A stretch of 64,000 bases of DNA from Vanrija pseudolonga (taxonomy: Eukaryota; Basidiomycota; Tremellomycetes; Trichosporonales; Trichosporonaceae). The position numbers and the translations under genes were made by a program. Below, piece after piece: positions 1 to 11,002 of this stretch. Under the pieces are notes generated by a model that saw only the letters and a program-made list of their open reading frames with translations, was not told the DNA's origin and made no database searches. The DNA lies in the NCBI RefSeq assembly GCF_020906515.1, contig NC_085852.1:372001-436000 (forward strand). The letters run 5' to 3'. Position 1 is the first letter of the stretch. Each line of letters opens with the position of its first letter.

Positions 1-130
1 ACCTGAAGGCTGGATTTGCCGCGTAGACAGCTTTTGTCGCTTCGATCTGGAGGATGGGATTGTAGGCAACCACAGTAACTGTGGTGCATACTAGCCAGAT
101 GGTGGCGCGCCAAAGGTGTAGCCACAGCAT
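1..130 (-). CDS. Partial gene at left edge: first exon of another member of the tandem ectodomain/membrane protein family
   Basis: Reading leftward from an ATG at 130 gives a signal-peptide-like start (MLWLHLWRATIWLVCTTVTV) followed by AYNPILQIEATKAVYAANP. This matches the mature N-termini of the neighbouring copies (AFTPTLEFNLTLKDTYP and AFTPNLEFNVTISDTFP) in spacing and in the pattern aromatic-x-P-x-L. The frame is open to the window edge, so only about 43 residues are visible. It lies on the same strand as the copy ending at 1863, so the array extends beyond this window. The assignment rests on a short match plus context, and the rest of the gene cannot be judged here. Confidence 0.6.
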   Translation of the reverse strand, partial: MLWLHLWRATIWLVCTTVTVVAYNPILQIEATKAVYAANPAFR

Positions 131-1862
131 GTCGCTGGGGTGTGAAGAGGTGGGGGGAAGACGGTGGAGAGGCGGCCACCTAACCTTTCATAGTATGGAG
201 GATGACTAGGTGAAGGGCCAATGCGCACCACCGCAATGGCCAGCGAAGCATAAGTGGGCTTTGCCAAGCAGCCCGAGCTCTATCTTCGGGCTGTTATCAC
301 CGTGGTATCACCACTGTAAATTAGCAGCAGATCGACATTGTCATCATTTATGTTGACGTACCGGCATCCGGTAGTCCTTGTGATGAAAGGTTAATCCAGA
401 GGCAGGCAACAAGTGCAGCAGTAATGAGGTTTGTAGGCCACTTTAGTGCAGCTACTCTGAGCGGACCCTCGACCAAAGCGAGATCTAAGTTCTGCTGTGC
501 TATCGAAGCTCCTTCATTCGCTTGGCATAAACAACCTCGACACTGCTCGAGTACTTGTGCCCATCAAATGCTGGGATCTCTCTGGTCTGACCGGTTCTGA
601 CCGCCCCAAACGCCTATCCTCTCGCACCTCCGTGCCCGTGGGGATCCGAGCGCCATGGCCAATGACCTGCGAATGAGCTTGAGCACCGGAAATGTCTCTG
701 TATCAAGACTCCTTGGACAATATCTAACAGTCAGCTTGTCGTTTGTCTGACTGGCGCACTGTGATCCAGCGACGGCGATTCATCTCCACAGCTGTCCGAC
801 CTGACAGCAGGTACTGGCGCTTGTCTCCAAGATTGGACCACATTGCGCAAGGATTACCATGATGACTTGGGACCAAAGCACAAAAGGCCCGTGCAAATGT
901 GCCCGATATTGGCGTAGTGACATGCTTCCTTCGCCTAAAGATCAGCCACTGTCTCCAGGCGCGCTGTGCGCACGAAAGATCGCGGTGGTCTCAGCTTGGG
1001 CCGCGCAATCCAACAGGAGCGTGAATCACCGGTTACATCTTACCCGGCCATGGTTGTCGTTCCCAGTGAGGGGCGACCAAAGCTAGATGGGAGGTGCGAG
1101 TATGTCCAGGGCAGTCGGTGGCTCCCCAAATAGTAGTATTGAGGGAAGGTCTGGGCGGTGTCTTGGCCCAGCCGCACTGCCCCCCTCGTACCTGACGGCG
1201 AGCGCCGCACCATCTCTATGGCCTCTATATGTGTGTAGCGGTGCTGGGGAGTTTGCGGCAGGCGGCGGCGTTTCTTGCGCCTCGGCTTGCTAAGTGACGA
1301 GGGCATAATCCCGTGAAAATGCATGAAAATTCAAGTGTGGCAGTGTGGCGTTTTGGGGTGGAACCGAACTGGCATCGCCACCCTGCTACACTTCAGCCGC
1401 ACGCCATATAGCAGAGAGAGAAAGTAGAACTGAGACATCAGAGGGATATGGCCTGAGGACTCCTTCCTCTCGCTTGCAAAAGACACAGCCATGTCCCGGA
1501 AAATGCTGGAGAGGGATCTAACACCGGTTTTTGGGCGGCGCCACAGCGGTCGCCCATGCCCGCCATACACAACACAGCATCCACGCCGCCATGGTTCCGC
1601 ATTGCGATGATACTTGGCGTTTTTGCCCTTTGCCCTTTCCAAAACAATGGTGGCAGGCCCTGGTGCCGGTGAAAGTCCGTCGTATTGCTATTGAGACCGC
1701 GTACGGTGGATATGTGCCAGGAGAATGGCGTCACCGATGACGCAGACGTCCATTACGTTGCATACTCAAGGGAAAATATAGACAAATACTGGAATGACCT
1801 TGATAGCGCTGCCATTCATAACAAGTCCAACAGCATCCAGACGCTGTGGAAAACAAAACCAT
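131..1862. other. Spacer with no supported gene
   Basis: 1.7 kb upstream of the edge gene and downstream of the first complete family member. The short open frames on both strands have no family resemblance, no signal peptide and no intron-compatible continuation. An 18-nt run at 1333-1350 (core agtgtggcagtgtggcg) recurs at 4639-4655, the only shared sequence noticed. The part near 131-400 should hold the promoter of the edge gene, but no TATA box stands out. Confidence 0.5.
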
Positions 1863-4119
1863 TCAAGTGAGAGTGTGGCGCCACTCGGGGTTGTACTCGG
1901 GCGGCAGAGTGTCGAGGGTGTCACCGATCCTGCCACCATCCTCCTCGCGGAGGTTATGAGGCACGGGGTTGGAAGGCTGCAACGACGATGATGAAGCCTG
2001 TTGTGACGCGAGGCCCTCGGCCTCCAACTCAGCCAGCTCGGCCAGTTCGGCACGTGCGCCCTCCTCGGCGTCTCTGGCCGCCTCTTCAGCTTTGGACAAT
2101 GGGCCCGCGGGCAGTGGGCGAGGGACAGGGAAAGGCAGCGGTTTGGAAGTCGACGACGATCCGGAGGTGACCGACTCGGCGACCGTGGGCGAGGTGGGGC
2201 CGATCGAGGCAGTTGAGCCGCTGAAGGTGGTGGCGAGGCGGCCGAGCTGTTGCGTCGCCTCGTCTGGGTTCGACGTGGTTGGCGAGATAGGACCCGGGGC
2301 GAGGTGTCCGCCCTTCTCGTTCAGACCAAGGAGCGAGATCGGAGTCGAGTGACGCTGGTCTGCTGCAGGGACCTTGGGCGACGCTAGCGGGGTCGAGTAG
2401 CGATTCTCCTCGGTCTTCTCCGACACGTCACTGTGAGTGTTAGCCTCGATGGGGAGGACACTGGCTTACGATAGTGCTGTGCCCCAGAACCCGGAGCCAG
2501 TCTGGCCTCCTTGCGACCCAAACTCGGTGGCAGCATAGCCGCCCCCGGCAGCGGCATAGGCCTTCTCGGCGTCCTGGCCCTCAGTGGTGATTGGTGTGAA
2601 CTGGGCGGCCGGGTCCGAGAGCACTACAGGCGGGGTCGTGGTGCTCGCTGCAGCGCCGCCATGAGGGAAGGGCTCGTAGTGCGCATGCTCCTCGTCAACC
2701 TCAAACACACCGTTCGGGTTCTTCCGAGTCGCTCTGGGGATTAGCGATATGGAGGATGAGTGTCACCCACTGCTTGCGCTTCTTAATGACAAGGAAGATG
2801 ACCACAGCAACAGCAATGAGGGCAAAGGCACCGCCAGCCTGTTGTTATCAGCGAGCCTCATGGCAGTGTTACTCACTGCTCCTCCAGCAATGGCCCCGAC
2901 GTTGGAACCGGACGAGTTTCCATTGTTGTTATGGTTGTTGTTATTGTTGTCGGTCTTCTTAGCTGTAGGAGTACCAAAGTCCAGAGCCCAATTGGGATCG
3001 CTTCGCGTCAGCAGCGTCACCAGCAAGGGTGCTCACTTGAGAGCAGAGTAGATCTCAAGTGTGTCAAGGCCGAGGACTCCGTCCTGGCCGACGCTGATGG
3101 AAAGACTGTATTGCAGCGTTGGGTCAAGTGGTGTGAAGTACAGAACGATAGCTGCCGCCCAAGGGTTAAAGGTGTTGATGGTCGTCGGGAAGCCTTGCGG
3201 TGGGGGAGGCGACAGGGTGAACGTGCCTTGCGGTGGGGGAGGCGACAGGGTGAACGTTGCCGAGCCATGGCCGATGCCGGCAGTTCCATTGATGTAAATG
3301 AACGACGTATTGGCCGGGAGCGAGACGCTGCACACCGACCCGGGCGCACCGATCATGGCCGGGACCGAGAGAGGAAGCTGGTTGGTGGCTAGTCGTGGGT
3401 CAGCAGGCCTCGGAACACCTTCTCGGGAGACCATCCACTTACGACCGCCTCCACCGATGGTGGCGCTGTAGTTCCATGTGCCGGACCACGTGAATGCCTT
3501 GTTCGAAGCACCATCAGAAGTCATGCGAGCATCACGGTAGGTGATATTGTTCACATCAGTTCTGTGGTGGAAAATGGGTCAGCTGCATTCACCCATGATC
3601 TGACCATACTCACGCTTGGGTGATCATCCCGGTGGTGATCGTCGCACCATAGAATGAGAACGTGTCGTTGACAAAGGATGCCGTCGCGGTGTGCGCACCC
3701 CAGTCGACCCGGTCATACCACAAGTTTCCGCGGACTGGGTTCTTGTTGGAGGGGATAGCGGGGTAGTTCTGCACAGTCGAGCGCCCATCCAGCTGCAGGA
3801 TGGCTGCTGACGACTCCAAGGTGGAGTCGACGCTGATGTCGAAGCTGACCCACTTGCCATAGAAGCTCAGGCTGACCGAGTTTGTCGTCGCCGTCGAGTT
3901 GATCGTGTGTCGAGAGGTCCCGCCGCCGAACATTCCAGCCGAGTACGACGATGCCGGGGTGCCGTCAAAGACTTCTTCCCAGGCCTGAGCGGGCAGGTAC
4001 GTCAGGAAGGGGTAGGTGTCCTTGAGCGTGAGGTTGAACTCGAGCGTCGGCGTGAAGGCCGAGGCGACCGAAGCCAGGGTGACGAGCGCTGCCGTCCACC
4101 TGGCGGACGGATGCACCAT
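1863..4119 (-). CDS. Family copy 1: secreted-ectodomain single-pass membrane protein with LPPxY tail
   Basis: Seven exons (4119-3614, 3561-3443, 3388-3037, 3000-2877, 2838-2771, 2733-2470, 2430-1863) give 666 residues. A signal peptide of about 21 residues is followed by ectodomain 1 (beta-rich, with FYGKWVSFDI and an LDG strand, ending in TQA), a linker with WSGTWNY, and ectodomain 2 (LPANTSFIYINGT, FTPLDPTLQYSLSISVG). Then come an Asn-rich stalk (DNNNNNHNNNGNSSG), a membrane helix at about 368-386 (ALIAVAVVIFLVI), KKRKQ, and a 275-residue tail with PLSKAEEAA and a terminal LPPEYNPEW. The fold resembles the galactose-binding-like sandwiches of basidiomycete membrane proteins, which is inference. 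The PPEY is a potential WW-domain ligand. A 33-bp tandem duplication lies in exon 3. It could be a cell-surface sensor or adhesin; no ligand can be named. Confidence 0.85.
3193..3258. repeat. 33-bp tandem duplication inside family copy 1
   Basis: Two nearly identical 33-bp units (ccttgcggtgggggaggcga is their start) sit side by side in exon 3 of copy 1. They duplicate the ectodomain 2 loop SPPPPQGTFTL in frame. The other copies have only one proline-rich loop here, so this is a recent copy-specific expansion. Confidence 0.9.
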
Positions 4120-4705
4120 TGCACTTGGATGGTGAGGGTTGTATGACGAAGAGTGTAGTGTTGAGAGTGGATGTTTGCATTGCCCTTGGCGTTTGAACGC
4201 GGAGCAGGTTTGAGTGGGGGCGGGCGGCGGGCGGTGCGTGCGTCGTTGGGCGTCGTGTGCCCGGCGCGTCGGTGTATGTGTTGCGCGCGTCAGTCTCGGC
4301 TTCGACGCCGCCGCTCCGCTGGCCGCCGACAAACGTGTAAGGGCACCGCGCGCAGCACCCAGGCGTTTCAGCGCTCGGATCCCTCTTCGGACCACACACG
4401 CTGTGTACCACGCACAGATCAGCTCGGTGGCGTGGTGGCGCTGGGCGGCGCCGCACTCGCATCGCCGCATCGCCGCATGGCTGAGGGCAGTGCAGGTCAC
4501 AAGAGACTGGTTTTTGTGAGAAAGTCCACCTCTATGCATGTACTCATACTCGGCTCGCCGCGGTCAGTGAAGCAGTGCTGTGTACCATGCTGGCTCCAAG
4601 GGCTGACAGCCCCAGCAGTCCAATGTGGCGAAAAGATGAGTGTGGCAGTGTGGCGGCACCGGGCGGGAGCGCTAACAAATGATACCTCGTCGATAGTCTA
4701 GACAG
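4120..4705. other. Upstream region of family copy 1; no gene seen
   Basis: About 590 bases between the copy 1 start codon and the orphan tail fragment. Long open frames cross it on both strands, but they look like GC-rich noise and show no motif. It should carry the copy 1 promoter and 5' UTR. A T/C-poor, purine-skewed stretch precedes the start codon; no TATA box is evident. Confidence 0.45.
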
Positions 4706-4856
4706 TTAATGAGGAACCCCAGCATCCGCATTGTCGGAGGTCTTTCGCCAACCAGGCCTGTACCGTGGAGGTAGTTTGGCTGGTGCCGGTCCCGCATCCT
4801 GTTCAAAGAGGTCGTAATGTGCACTGGACCCTGCGTTGTGGACGTATGGCATTTGT
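4706..4856 (-). pseudogene. Orphan duplicate of the family cytoplasmic tail end (copy 2 type)
   Basis: An open frame bounded by stops reads GSSAHYDLFEQDAGPAPAK, then LPPRYRPGW and a stop after 12 more residues. It matches the genuine tail end of copy 2 about 230 bases upstream on the same strand (GSAHHQLFDEDAGPATAK, LPPRYKDDW), and the match is also visible in the DNA. There is no start codon context, ectodomain or membrane helix here. It could be the remnant of a lost 3' end (for example that of truncated copy 3), a local tandem duplication, or an alternative last exon of copy 2. Only cDNA could separate these. Confidence 0.7.
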
Positions 4857-4941
4857 CACTGAACCGATTGCATGAGATTCATTGATTCCAGTTCGTTCAT
4901 TATGTATAGAGTGCCTCGGTCTGTGATTATCAAGGAGATTC

Positions 4942-6786
4942 CTACTGCCGGTTCGACTCTACCCAGTCATCTTTGTACCTCGGGGGCAATTTGGCGGTCG
5001 CAGGTCCCGCATCCTCGTCAAATAGCTGGTGATGCGCCGAACCCGTCGCTTCCGGCACGTCACTCTGAGCTGTGTCCGTGGCCACTCCATCACTGGTGGG
5101 GAGGCGCGAGCTAGACGAGAGCCGGTAAGAGGAATCGCGCGCGGGTGGCGAAGGTAGCGCTGGTGAGAAAGCCTCGATCACTTTCGACAGTGGTCGAGCC
5201 GCGGTGACTTCGGTCATCTCGTTAGGTCTGCGGTGGAATGGTGTGACCACTTGATGCGACAGGTCTGGGGATTCTTCAAAGTACGAACTGACGTCCGCGT
5301 CGACAGTTCTCTGTTCCTCTTCATTCTGCTTCCTTTGAGCCCTGGATGTCAGTATCCACAGCACACCCAATTACCAACTGTTTCCTTCTGTACACCAAGA
5401 AAAGGACCACTGCGATCAATAACACGCCGATCGTTACTCCCGCCTGCTGTCAGATCCCAGGGCCTTGGATAAGTACCTACTGCTGCACCAGCAGTCACCG
5501 CTACGTTGCTATTGGATGCCGCTGATGGGCTTGAAGGACCGGATGAGGAGGACGGGCCCGCAGATTGCTTTACCGAAGTGGTAACACCGGAGGATACCAC
5601 ACTTGTGGTGTCCGGCTGTGATACTGGCGTAACCCCAAAGCCGGCTCCCCATCCCGGGTTACTGGTAGGACTGATCATCAACCACAATCTCTATCATCGA
5701 CGAATATACTCACGTGAAGAATGATGCCACCGATACCGCGTTGAGGATGACATCGCCATCATTACCGACAGCCATTGAGAGATTATACTGAACTGCAGGA
5801 TCAAGGGGGGTGAAATACGCCAAATGAGGCCTTCTCCACAAGCTTGATGTATTTGCAGTACGTCTGCCTTGGATAGTGTTAGGAGCGGACGGTGAGAGGT
5901 CAAAGTTGATGGAACCTCCATTATACGTTATTGTCGCATTCACCTCCACCCAGGAGCTGTTGGCAGGGAGAGCAATGGTGGAGGTTGCACCAGGAGACCC
6001 AACCATGGCTTGCTGGTCATCGGCATTCTGCCCTTGAACTTGATCAAATCAGCGCACTGCCGACCCCTTCGATGCGTACCACTTATCAAGTTCTGAAATG
6101 TCCAATTGCCTGTCCAGCTGAATGCCAAGTTCCTGGTACCGTTCTTGGCGGCGCGTGCACCGTGTAGTGGGTTGGTCGTCCTGTGAATGTCAGACCCATC
6201 GCAAGGTGACAAAACGTGTCGCAACATACGCCTGAGTCTCAAGAGAGTTGTTGAACCTAATACCATTAAACCCTAAAGTGTAGGGATTGTTAATGAGATC
6301 ATAGTCGTATGAGTCGGCATTGAATGTAACCTTGGCAGTGTGAGCGCCCGTGGCAATGGATCCGAGTGGCTGTAGCAGGACCTCCTGGCCTGACGGAGCG
6401 ACCTGCTGGGTATTGACCACCTGGCCGTCGATTTGGAGCGTTACAGTGGAATTGTGAGGGGGCGTTGAGTTGCTGGCTGTAACGAACACCCACGCCACGG
6501 CATCCGTGCCATAGTAGTCGAGCGAAACAGAGTACTCAACGCCGGGATGGTAGACAGTTGTGGTGTGTGCTTTACCGACCGCCAAGGCAACGGGAGTCCA
6601 TTGATTCGCGGGGGAACCGTCCCACTGGCTTGACCAAACGTTCGTGGGGGTATAACGGAAAACGGGCGTCGAACCGTCGCAGAAGTTCCATGTGTCAAAG
6701 TTTGGGGTGAATGCCGCTGTGTGAGGGATCCAAAGTGTTGCCGGCAAGGCGACCAGCGGCGTAGCCAGACGTGATGGGTAGCGCAT
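4942..6786 (-). CDS. Family copy 2: single-pass membrane protein with two ectodomains and LPPRY tail
   Basis: Six exons (6786-6230, 6180-6080, 6008-5714, 5661-5481, 5443-5379, 5341-4942) give 532 residues. The start is placed at MRYPSRLATP because it begins a good signal peptide ending HTAA; an in-frame ATG further upstream would bury it. Ectodomain 1 contains SVSLDYYGTDAVAWVFV, LQIDGQVVNT and HTAKVTF and ends in ETQA. Ectodomain 2 has LPANSSWVEVNATI and FTPLDPAVQYNLSMAVGNDG. A Ser/Thr stalk precedes the helix VTIGVLLIAVVLFLVY (from about residue 381) and RRKQ. The 130-residue tail ends in LPPRYKDDWVESNRQ. It lacks the extra tail intron found in copies 1 and 5. Its ectodomain 1 is much closer to truncated copy 3 than to the others, indicating a recent duplication. 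Confidence 0.83.
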
Positions 6787-7221
6787 CTGTAGTAGAGAAG
6801 TGGTCGTAGGCGGAGGAACCAATGCATCCTCAAACTTCGAACATACATATACAGGCCCGCACCGGGCTACCCACACCACCACGGGAATCTCGGGCTCCTA
6901 GTCAGCCACAATGCGGAATGTGCAATACGCACAATAAGCTCACTCCTTCAAATTTATGGCTGAAGTCTTGTTCCTCCTTCCATCTCCGCACACAAGCCAT
7001 GTACATACGCCACCGGAGATGAGGCACCGCCACCGCCACCATGCTCTGGACGCATGGTCCTGTGCAAACGACATCAGTCGGATGGGGAGCACCGGTGCAC
7101 CGGCACACTGGGCCTTCCCAGTCGGTGGTTCGCTTAGACTCCAGGTGGCGCAGGATCAGCTGGCATTCAAGGGTGCCCCATGCAGTGGGAGTCCGCCATC
7201 GGGGTCATTCCTATCAAAATG
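6787..7221. other. Promoter region of copy 2 and decayed downstream part of copy 3
   Basis: Directly after the readable part of copy 3, where its exons 2-6 would be expected, no ectodomain 2, stalk, helix or LPPxY tail can be read in any frame. A weak echo of the exon 2 start (PLHGA near 7170) is the only hint of homology to copy 2. The interval must also include the copy 2 promoter. Confidence 0.4.
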
Positions 7222-7818
7222 TCAACATAAACGCACTCGCTCACCACCGAGATCTCCACACCCTTGTCCTTGCAAAGTATTGTTGACCGCCATTGCCGTA
7301 AAAACCAGAGTATACGGGTTTGTCTGAAAATCGTAGTCTGGTGAGTCGGAGTTGAATATAACGGTGGCAGTGTGAGGGCCCTTCTCGACGGCAACAAGGG
7401 TTTCTAGAGCTACTTGACTGGTAGAGGGAAGGACCTGCAGTGTGTTCACCACTCGGCCATCAATTTGGAGTGTGATGGTTGAGTTGTGCTGAGGGGTCGA
7501 GTTTCCGGCGGCAACGGAGACAAATGCAGTTGCCTCAATTCCGTAATAGTCCAGGGACACTGAGTACTGCGCATCGCTGCGGTACACAGCGGTGGTGTTT
7601 GAAAGACCGACAGCGAGAGCATCAGGCGCCCATCGTATTGGATTCGAGCTCGGCCATCTACTCTGCCAGGCATCACTTGGAGTGTACTTGAAGACGGGTG
7701 TTGAGCCATCGTACCAGCGGTAATAGAGGAGGGTGGGATCGAATGCTGCTGCTACGTGGGACAGCCATGCAACAGCGAACAAGGGATACACCTTGCTTGC
7801 AACTTGAGGGACGTTCAT
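7222..7818 (-). pseudogene. Family copy 3: truncated, signal peptide plus ectodomain 1 only
   Basis: From MNVPQVASKVYPLFAVAW a signal peptide ending VAAA leads into an ectodomain 1 very like that of copy 2 (FKYTPSDAW, SVSLDYYGIEATAFV, LQIDGRVVNT, HTATVIFNSD). The exon runs to the expected end, but the conserved TQA plus donor is replaced by NNTLQGQG and the frame stops 17 codons later. No ectodomain 2, helix or tail follows. If transcribed it would make a secreted protein of about 198 residues, a soluble version of the copy 2 ectodomain. Loss of function by truncation is more likely, but the intact 590-base frame and conserved glycosylation sites leave a secreted role open. Confidence 0.65.
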
Positions 7819-8520
7819 TCACAACTTTGGTGGGGCGTGAGCCTGTGGTGTGGGTCGATTGGGACAAGGGACTTGTGCTGAGCACGCGTGGACATATGTA
7901 CGTTGTTGCCCTTCCCTTCGGTAGGGAGCCTCCGCGGTGTGGGTGTTCCGCAGAGCTTGGGCGTGGTCTCCTATCGTCATCAGGTTCAAAGCGGTCGGTG
8001 TGCTTCGGCAGTGACCTTGTTGTGACTTGGTGGTCTGTGCCCCTTTCAAAGAATGTCGGCCCAGCGAAGATCATCCGGGAAGGTGATGCGAGGAGACGAA
8101 AGCTGCCCGGCCCAATTTTCTTGCCGCTCGCACGGCAACAAGGCAACGCTTGATAACAACGACATGACACTGTAGACCCGAGAACTACTGGGCTGGAGTG
8201 CCGCAAGACCAGCGGATATTTGAAAGCCTGTTTGGTGGGGAGAAGTCCCAGCCGAGATACAAACGACTGGTGCTCGTGCCTCGGGCCTCGATTGTGGCTT
8301 TGCGGGACCACAGTGCATGGTGCATCACACTCGCACCCGCACGTACCGGCTCCATGGCGGGCATGAATCCGGAATGAGCCGCCGAACAAGAGCAATAACG
8401 GCTTGGAGGCACGTGTGAAGGAGGCCATGAAACGCTATGGTCGTGTGTATGTCTGGACAGTTGCGAACTGCAGGATGACGAACATGGACCCTGCAGTTGA
8501 TCCCACTTACGTTGGGGCGA
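7819..8520. other. Spacer upstream of copy 3; no gene seen
   Basis: Open frames up to 251 codons cross this stretch on the minus strand, but they lack any family motif or recognisable domain and overlap one another in several frames. It presumably holds the copy 3 promoter. Nothing else is supported. Confidence 0.4.
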
Positions 8521-8739
8521 TCATGCGCTTTGTGGGTTCTCCAAGCACGACGACTGTACCCAGTCCTCGTTATCAAGCACCAGCCCAGGTGGGAGCGTGT
8601 CCAAAGAATGCAGACATTACGTATCTGCACGGACAGTTGTGTCAGTGAACAACACAGCTATGACTATTCCCAGAAGTACGCCAAGCAGGATGCAACCCAC
8701 GCCGAAAACAGGGATGCCCGCGTGGCGTTGTGGCGGTTG
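8521..8739 (-). pseudogene. Relic of a family 3' end: membrane helix and LPP...DW tail
   Basis: The segment 8739-8644 reads AGIPVFGVGCILLGVLLGIV followed by IAVLFTD, a strong membrane helix with no signal peptide or ectodomain before it. In a nearby frame, 8610-8521 reads LDTLPPGLVLDNEDWVQSSC before a stop, resembling the tail ends LDTLPPEYNPEW of copy 1 and LPPRYKDDWVESN of copy 2. Helix and tail end are only about 35 bases apart, whereas the intact copies have hundreds of bases there. This is probably the compressed remnant of another copy. The helix call is firmer than the tail call. Confidence 0.5.
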
Positions 8740-9157
8740 TGCAGTGCAGGGCTGTGGTCGGCGGCGGCGGACGCCGAGATGGCGTCGATGGCGTTGGCTT
8801 GATTCCGCCGCGAGCCAGCCAGTCTACGTGCATACCTCGGTACGGACAATTCCCAAGACGCCAAGGTGTAGCGCGATATCACGAGACCCCCGATTCATAC
8901 AAGTGTAGGAGGCAGTGACATGGCAGTGAAGAGGCAGTGGGATGGCGCGGGGAGGCTCGGAGGTGTGGCTGCAGCCAAGATCCGTTTGTGAAAGCCAGCC
9001 TACCTTGTCAAGATGCCCATACGGGGGCTTGTAGCAGTCCTCTGTCAGAAGTGGTGATTCCACGACCCCACTTCTGGTGTGTTGATTCACCAGGGTCTCA
9101 CATACATAAACGAACAGCGGATGATTGCGAGTCATTACAGTTCCTAACCACCCAAAC
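8740..9157. other. Upstream region of family copy 4
   Basis: About 420 bases before the copy 4 start. No open frame with family features was found. The last 60 bases are A/C-rich (catacataaacgaacag near 9105) and are the likely core promoter and 5' UTR of copy 4. Confidence 0.4.
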
Positions 9158-11002
9158 ATGGTTCACCTCGCTTTCGGTCAATTGATACTTCTCCTCGCTC
9201 ACCTCACCATCACAGGAGCATCCACATTCGCACCAAATCTGGAGTTCAACGTCACCATCTCGGACACATTCCCCGGGATAGCATACGGCCGGGTGGGCGA
9301 CTGGCTTTACCCCGCCACCGACTGGGTGCAGTCATTTAGCGGGTCACCGGCGTCAACATACGTCCCGGGGATGTACGGAGAAGGCGTATCAAGCCATACA
9401 AGTGACAAATCGCCCATCTATCGAAATTACGATGGAAATCTCTTGCAGTTCTTCTACTACGGCAGAGAAGTGGACTTGAGGTTCAGCCTCGACCCATTCA
9501 GCAACTCTACCACGGTCGGGGTTGGTTCCGCAATCAACGCTCACGAACTCTCTTTAACAGAAGTTACACTTTGGCCCAGTAACATCCAAGGTGACGACTG
9601 TTCCAGTGGAAATCCGATGTATCAGTCCATGGGTGCAGTCCCTTTCAACTGGAGCCAGAACGTGGGATGCCTCTCGTTTGGGCCGAACACAAAGAACATC
9701 ATCAACTACAACCAGAATAACACCAAGAACGTGAAGCTTTCGTTCTACAACGCTACATTCACCACTAGGATACAGACGCAGGCGTGAGTATCATGATTGG
9801 ACGTCTATGTACATTCTACTCAACTGATACTTCTATTGCATGCGTACAGTGCCAGTCTAAGCAGTATTGTACAACGCTACGCACCAGTCGCAAGAAACGG
9901 TGGGATTAATGATGCCTACCAGTACTCGGGGTCATGGAAGTTTGTTGGAAAACTCGGTAGTAAGTCCGCTTGGAACACAGGCCGGGCATCGAGTAGTGCT
10001 TACGTGCAGACTCAACCCAGAAAGTTAGACCAATGTCTGCGTTGAAGGGAGATCCAGGTTCCATGTGTCATATTAAACTACCGACCAACACCTCATACGT
10101 TATCATTAACGGCACTTTGGGATACCAGCAAGGGGATGTCACCGTCACCATCTTCCCTGCACCTCCAGTGGAGGGATTCCCCGACACGGTTTCAACCAAC
10201 AACTCCTTTGCAATCCCATCACCACTATACCAGACGCCGCTGGATCCTGCAATTGCATATGAGCTGTCAGTCAATGTAGGGAAGAATGGTCCGGCCATCA
10301 TCGACACAGTCACGGTGTACTCTGGTTTGAGGTGAGTTTGGGAATCGGTCTGTACCGTTGCTGATCGCCACAGTGACGAGAGCTGGGCAGCTGATTTCGG
10401 CATGAAGCCCGCCACACCAAACAGTAACCACACACCCCCAGGTGTCATCGCGGGTGGAGTGGTGAGTGCCAATCGAAAATGAAATTCCCTGACATTGGCA
10501 GGTTGGGGGAGCCCTTGGCGCGCTTGCCCTTGCTGGAATCGTATTCAAGATCCTCCAGAGGAGGCGGTGAGTGAGACTGTCGTCAAAGTGTCTAACGACC
10601 AGAGAGAAGCAGCGCGTATTCAAAGGGACCTTGGTGGACGTCGAACCCAGCGAGCAACCAAACCTTCAGCCGTTCACCAGCACCAGGGAAGCGAGATATA
10701 CACCCGTGGCGACAGGCGAGCATTCGGAGTCGACATTCTCAGAATACGACCCGACATCACCATTATCTGCAACGCGACCATCTTCTGAACCTCTGTCTAA
10801 AGCAGAGGAAGCAGCGGCGTCGTATTCTGCGGCAGCGTCAGGTCAGCACCCGTGGGACGGCACACCCCCAGCTGCGTCATCGTCACAAACGCGAGCACCG
10901 CCGATGATACCCAGCCTCCGCGACGAGGATGCAGGTTCGCTGAGCACGAACCCACCCCTCCCACCCCAGTACAATCCCAACTGGAGTTCACCGCCTACAT
11001 GA
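9158..11002 (+). CDS. Family copy 4: single-pass membrane protein with two ectodomains and LPPQY tail
   Basis: Six exons (9158-9783, 9850-9959, 10010-10331, 10374-10461, 10502-10566, 10603-11002) encode 536 residues. The signal peptide MVHLAFGQLILLLAHLTITG precedes FAPNLEFNVTISDTFP. Ectodomain 1 has FFYYGREVDLRFSL and ends TRIQTQA. It also carries an insertion with two Cys (DDCSSG and VGCLSF) not seen in the other copies, so a disulphide is possible. Ectodomain 2 contains LPTNTSYVIINGTL, TPLDPAIAYELSVNVG and VYSGL. The helix (about 383-402, ALGALALAGIVFKIL) is followed by QRRR and a 135-residue tail with PLSKAEEAA, LRDEDAG and a terminal LPPQYNPNW. It is the only intact copy on the plus strand, so an inversion split the array. 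Confidence 0.85.

Noticed and set aside
1333-1350. 18-nt sequence shared with 4639-4655
   Set aside because: Short, G/T-simple and not accompanied by longer similarity or inverted ends, so chance or a minor low-complexity match rather than a mobile element boundary.
4947-4962. ggttcgactct, similar to a tRNA B box
   Set aside because: Lies in the coding tail of copy 2, deviates from the consensus, and no acceptor stem or A box is found around it.
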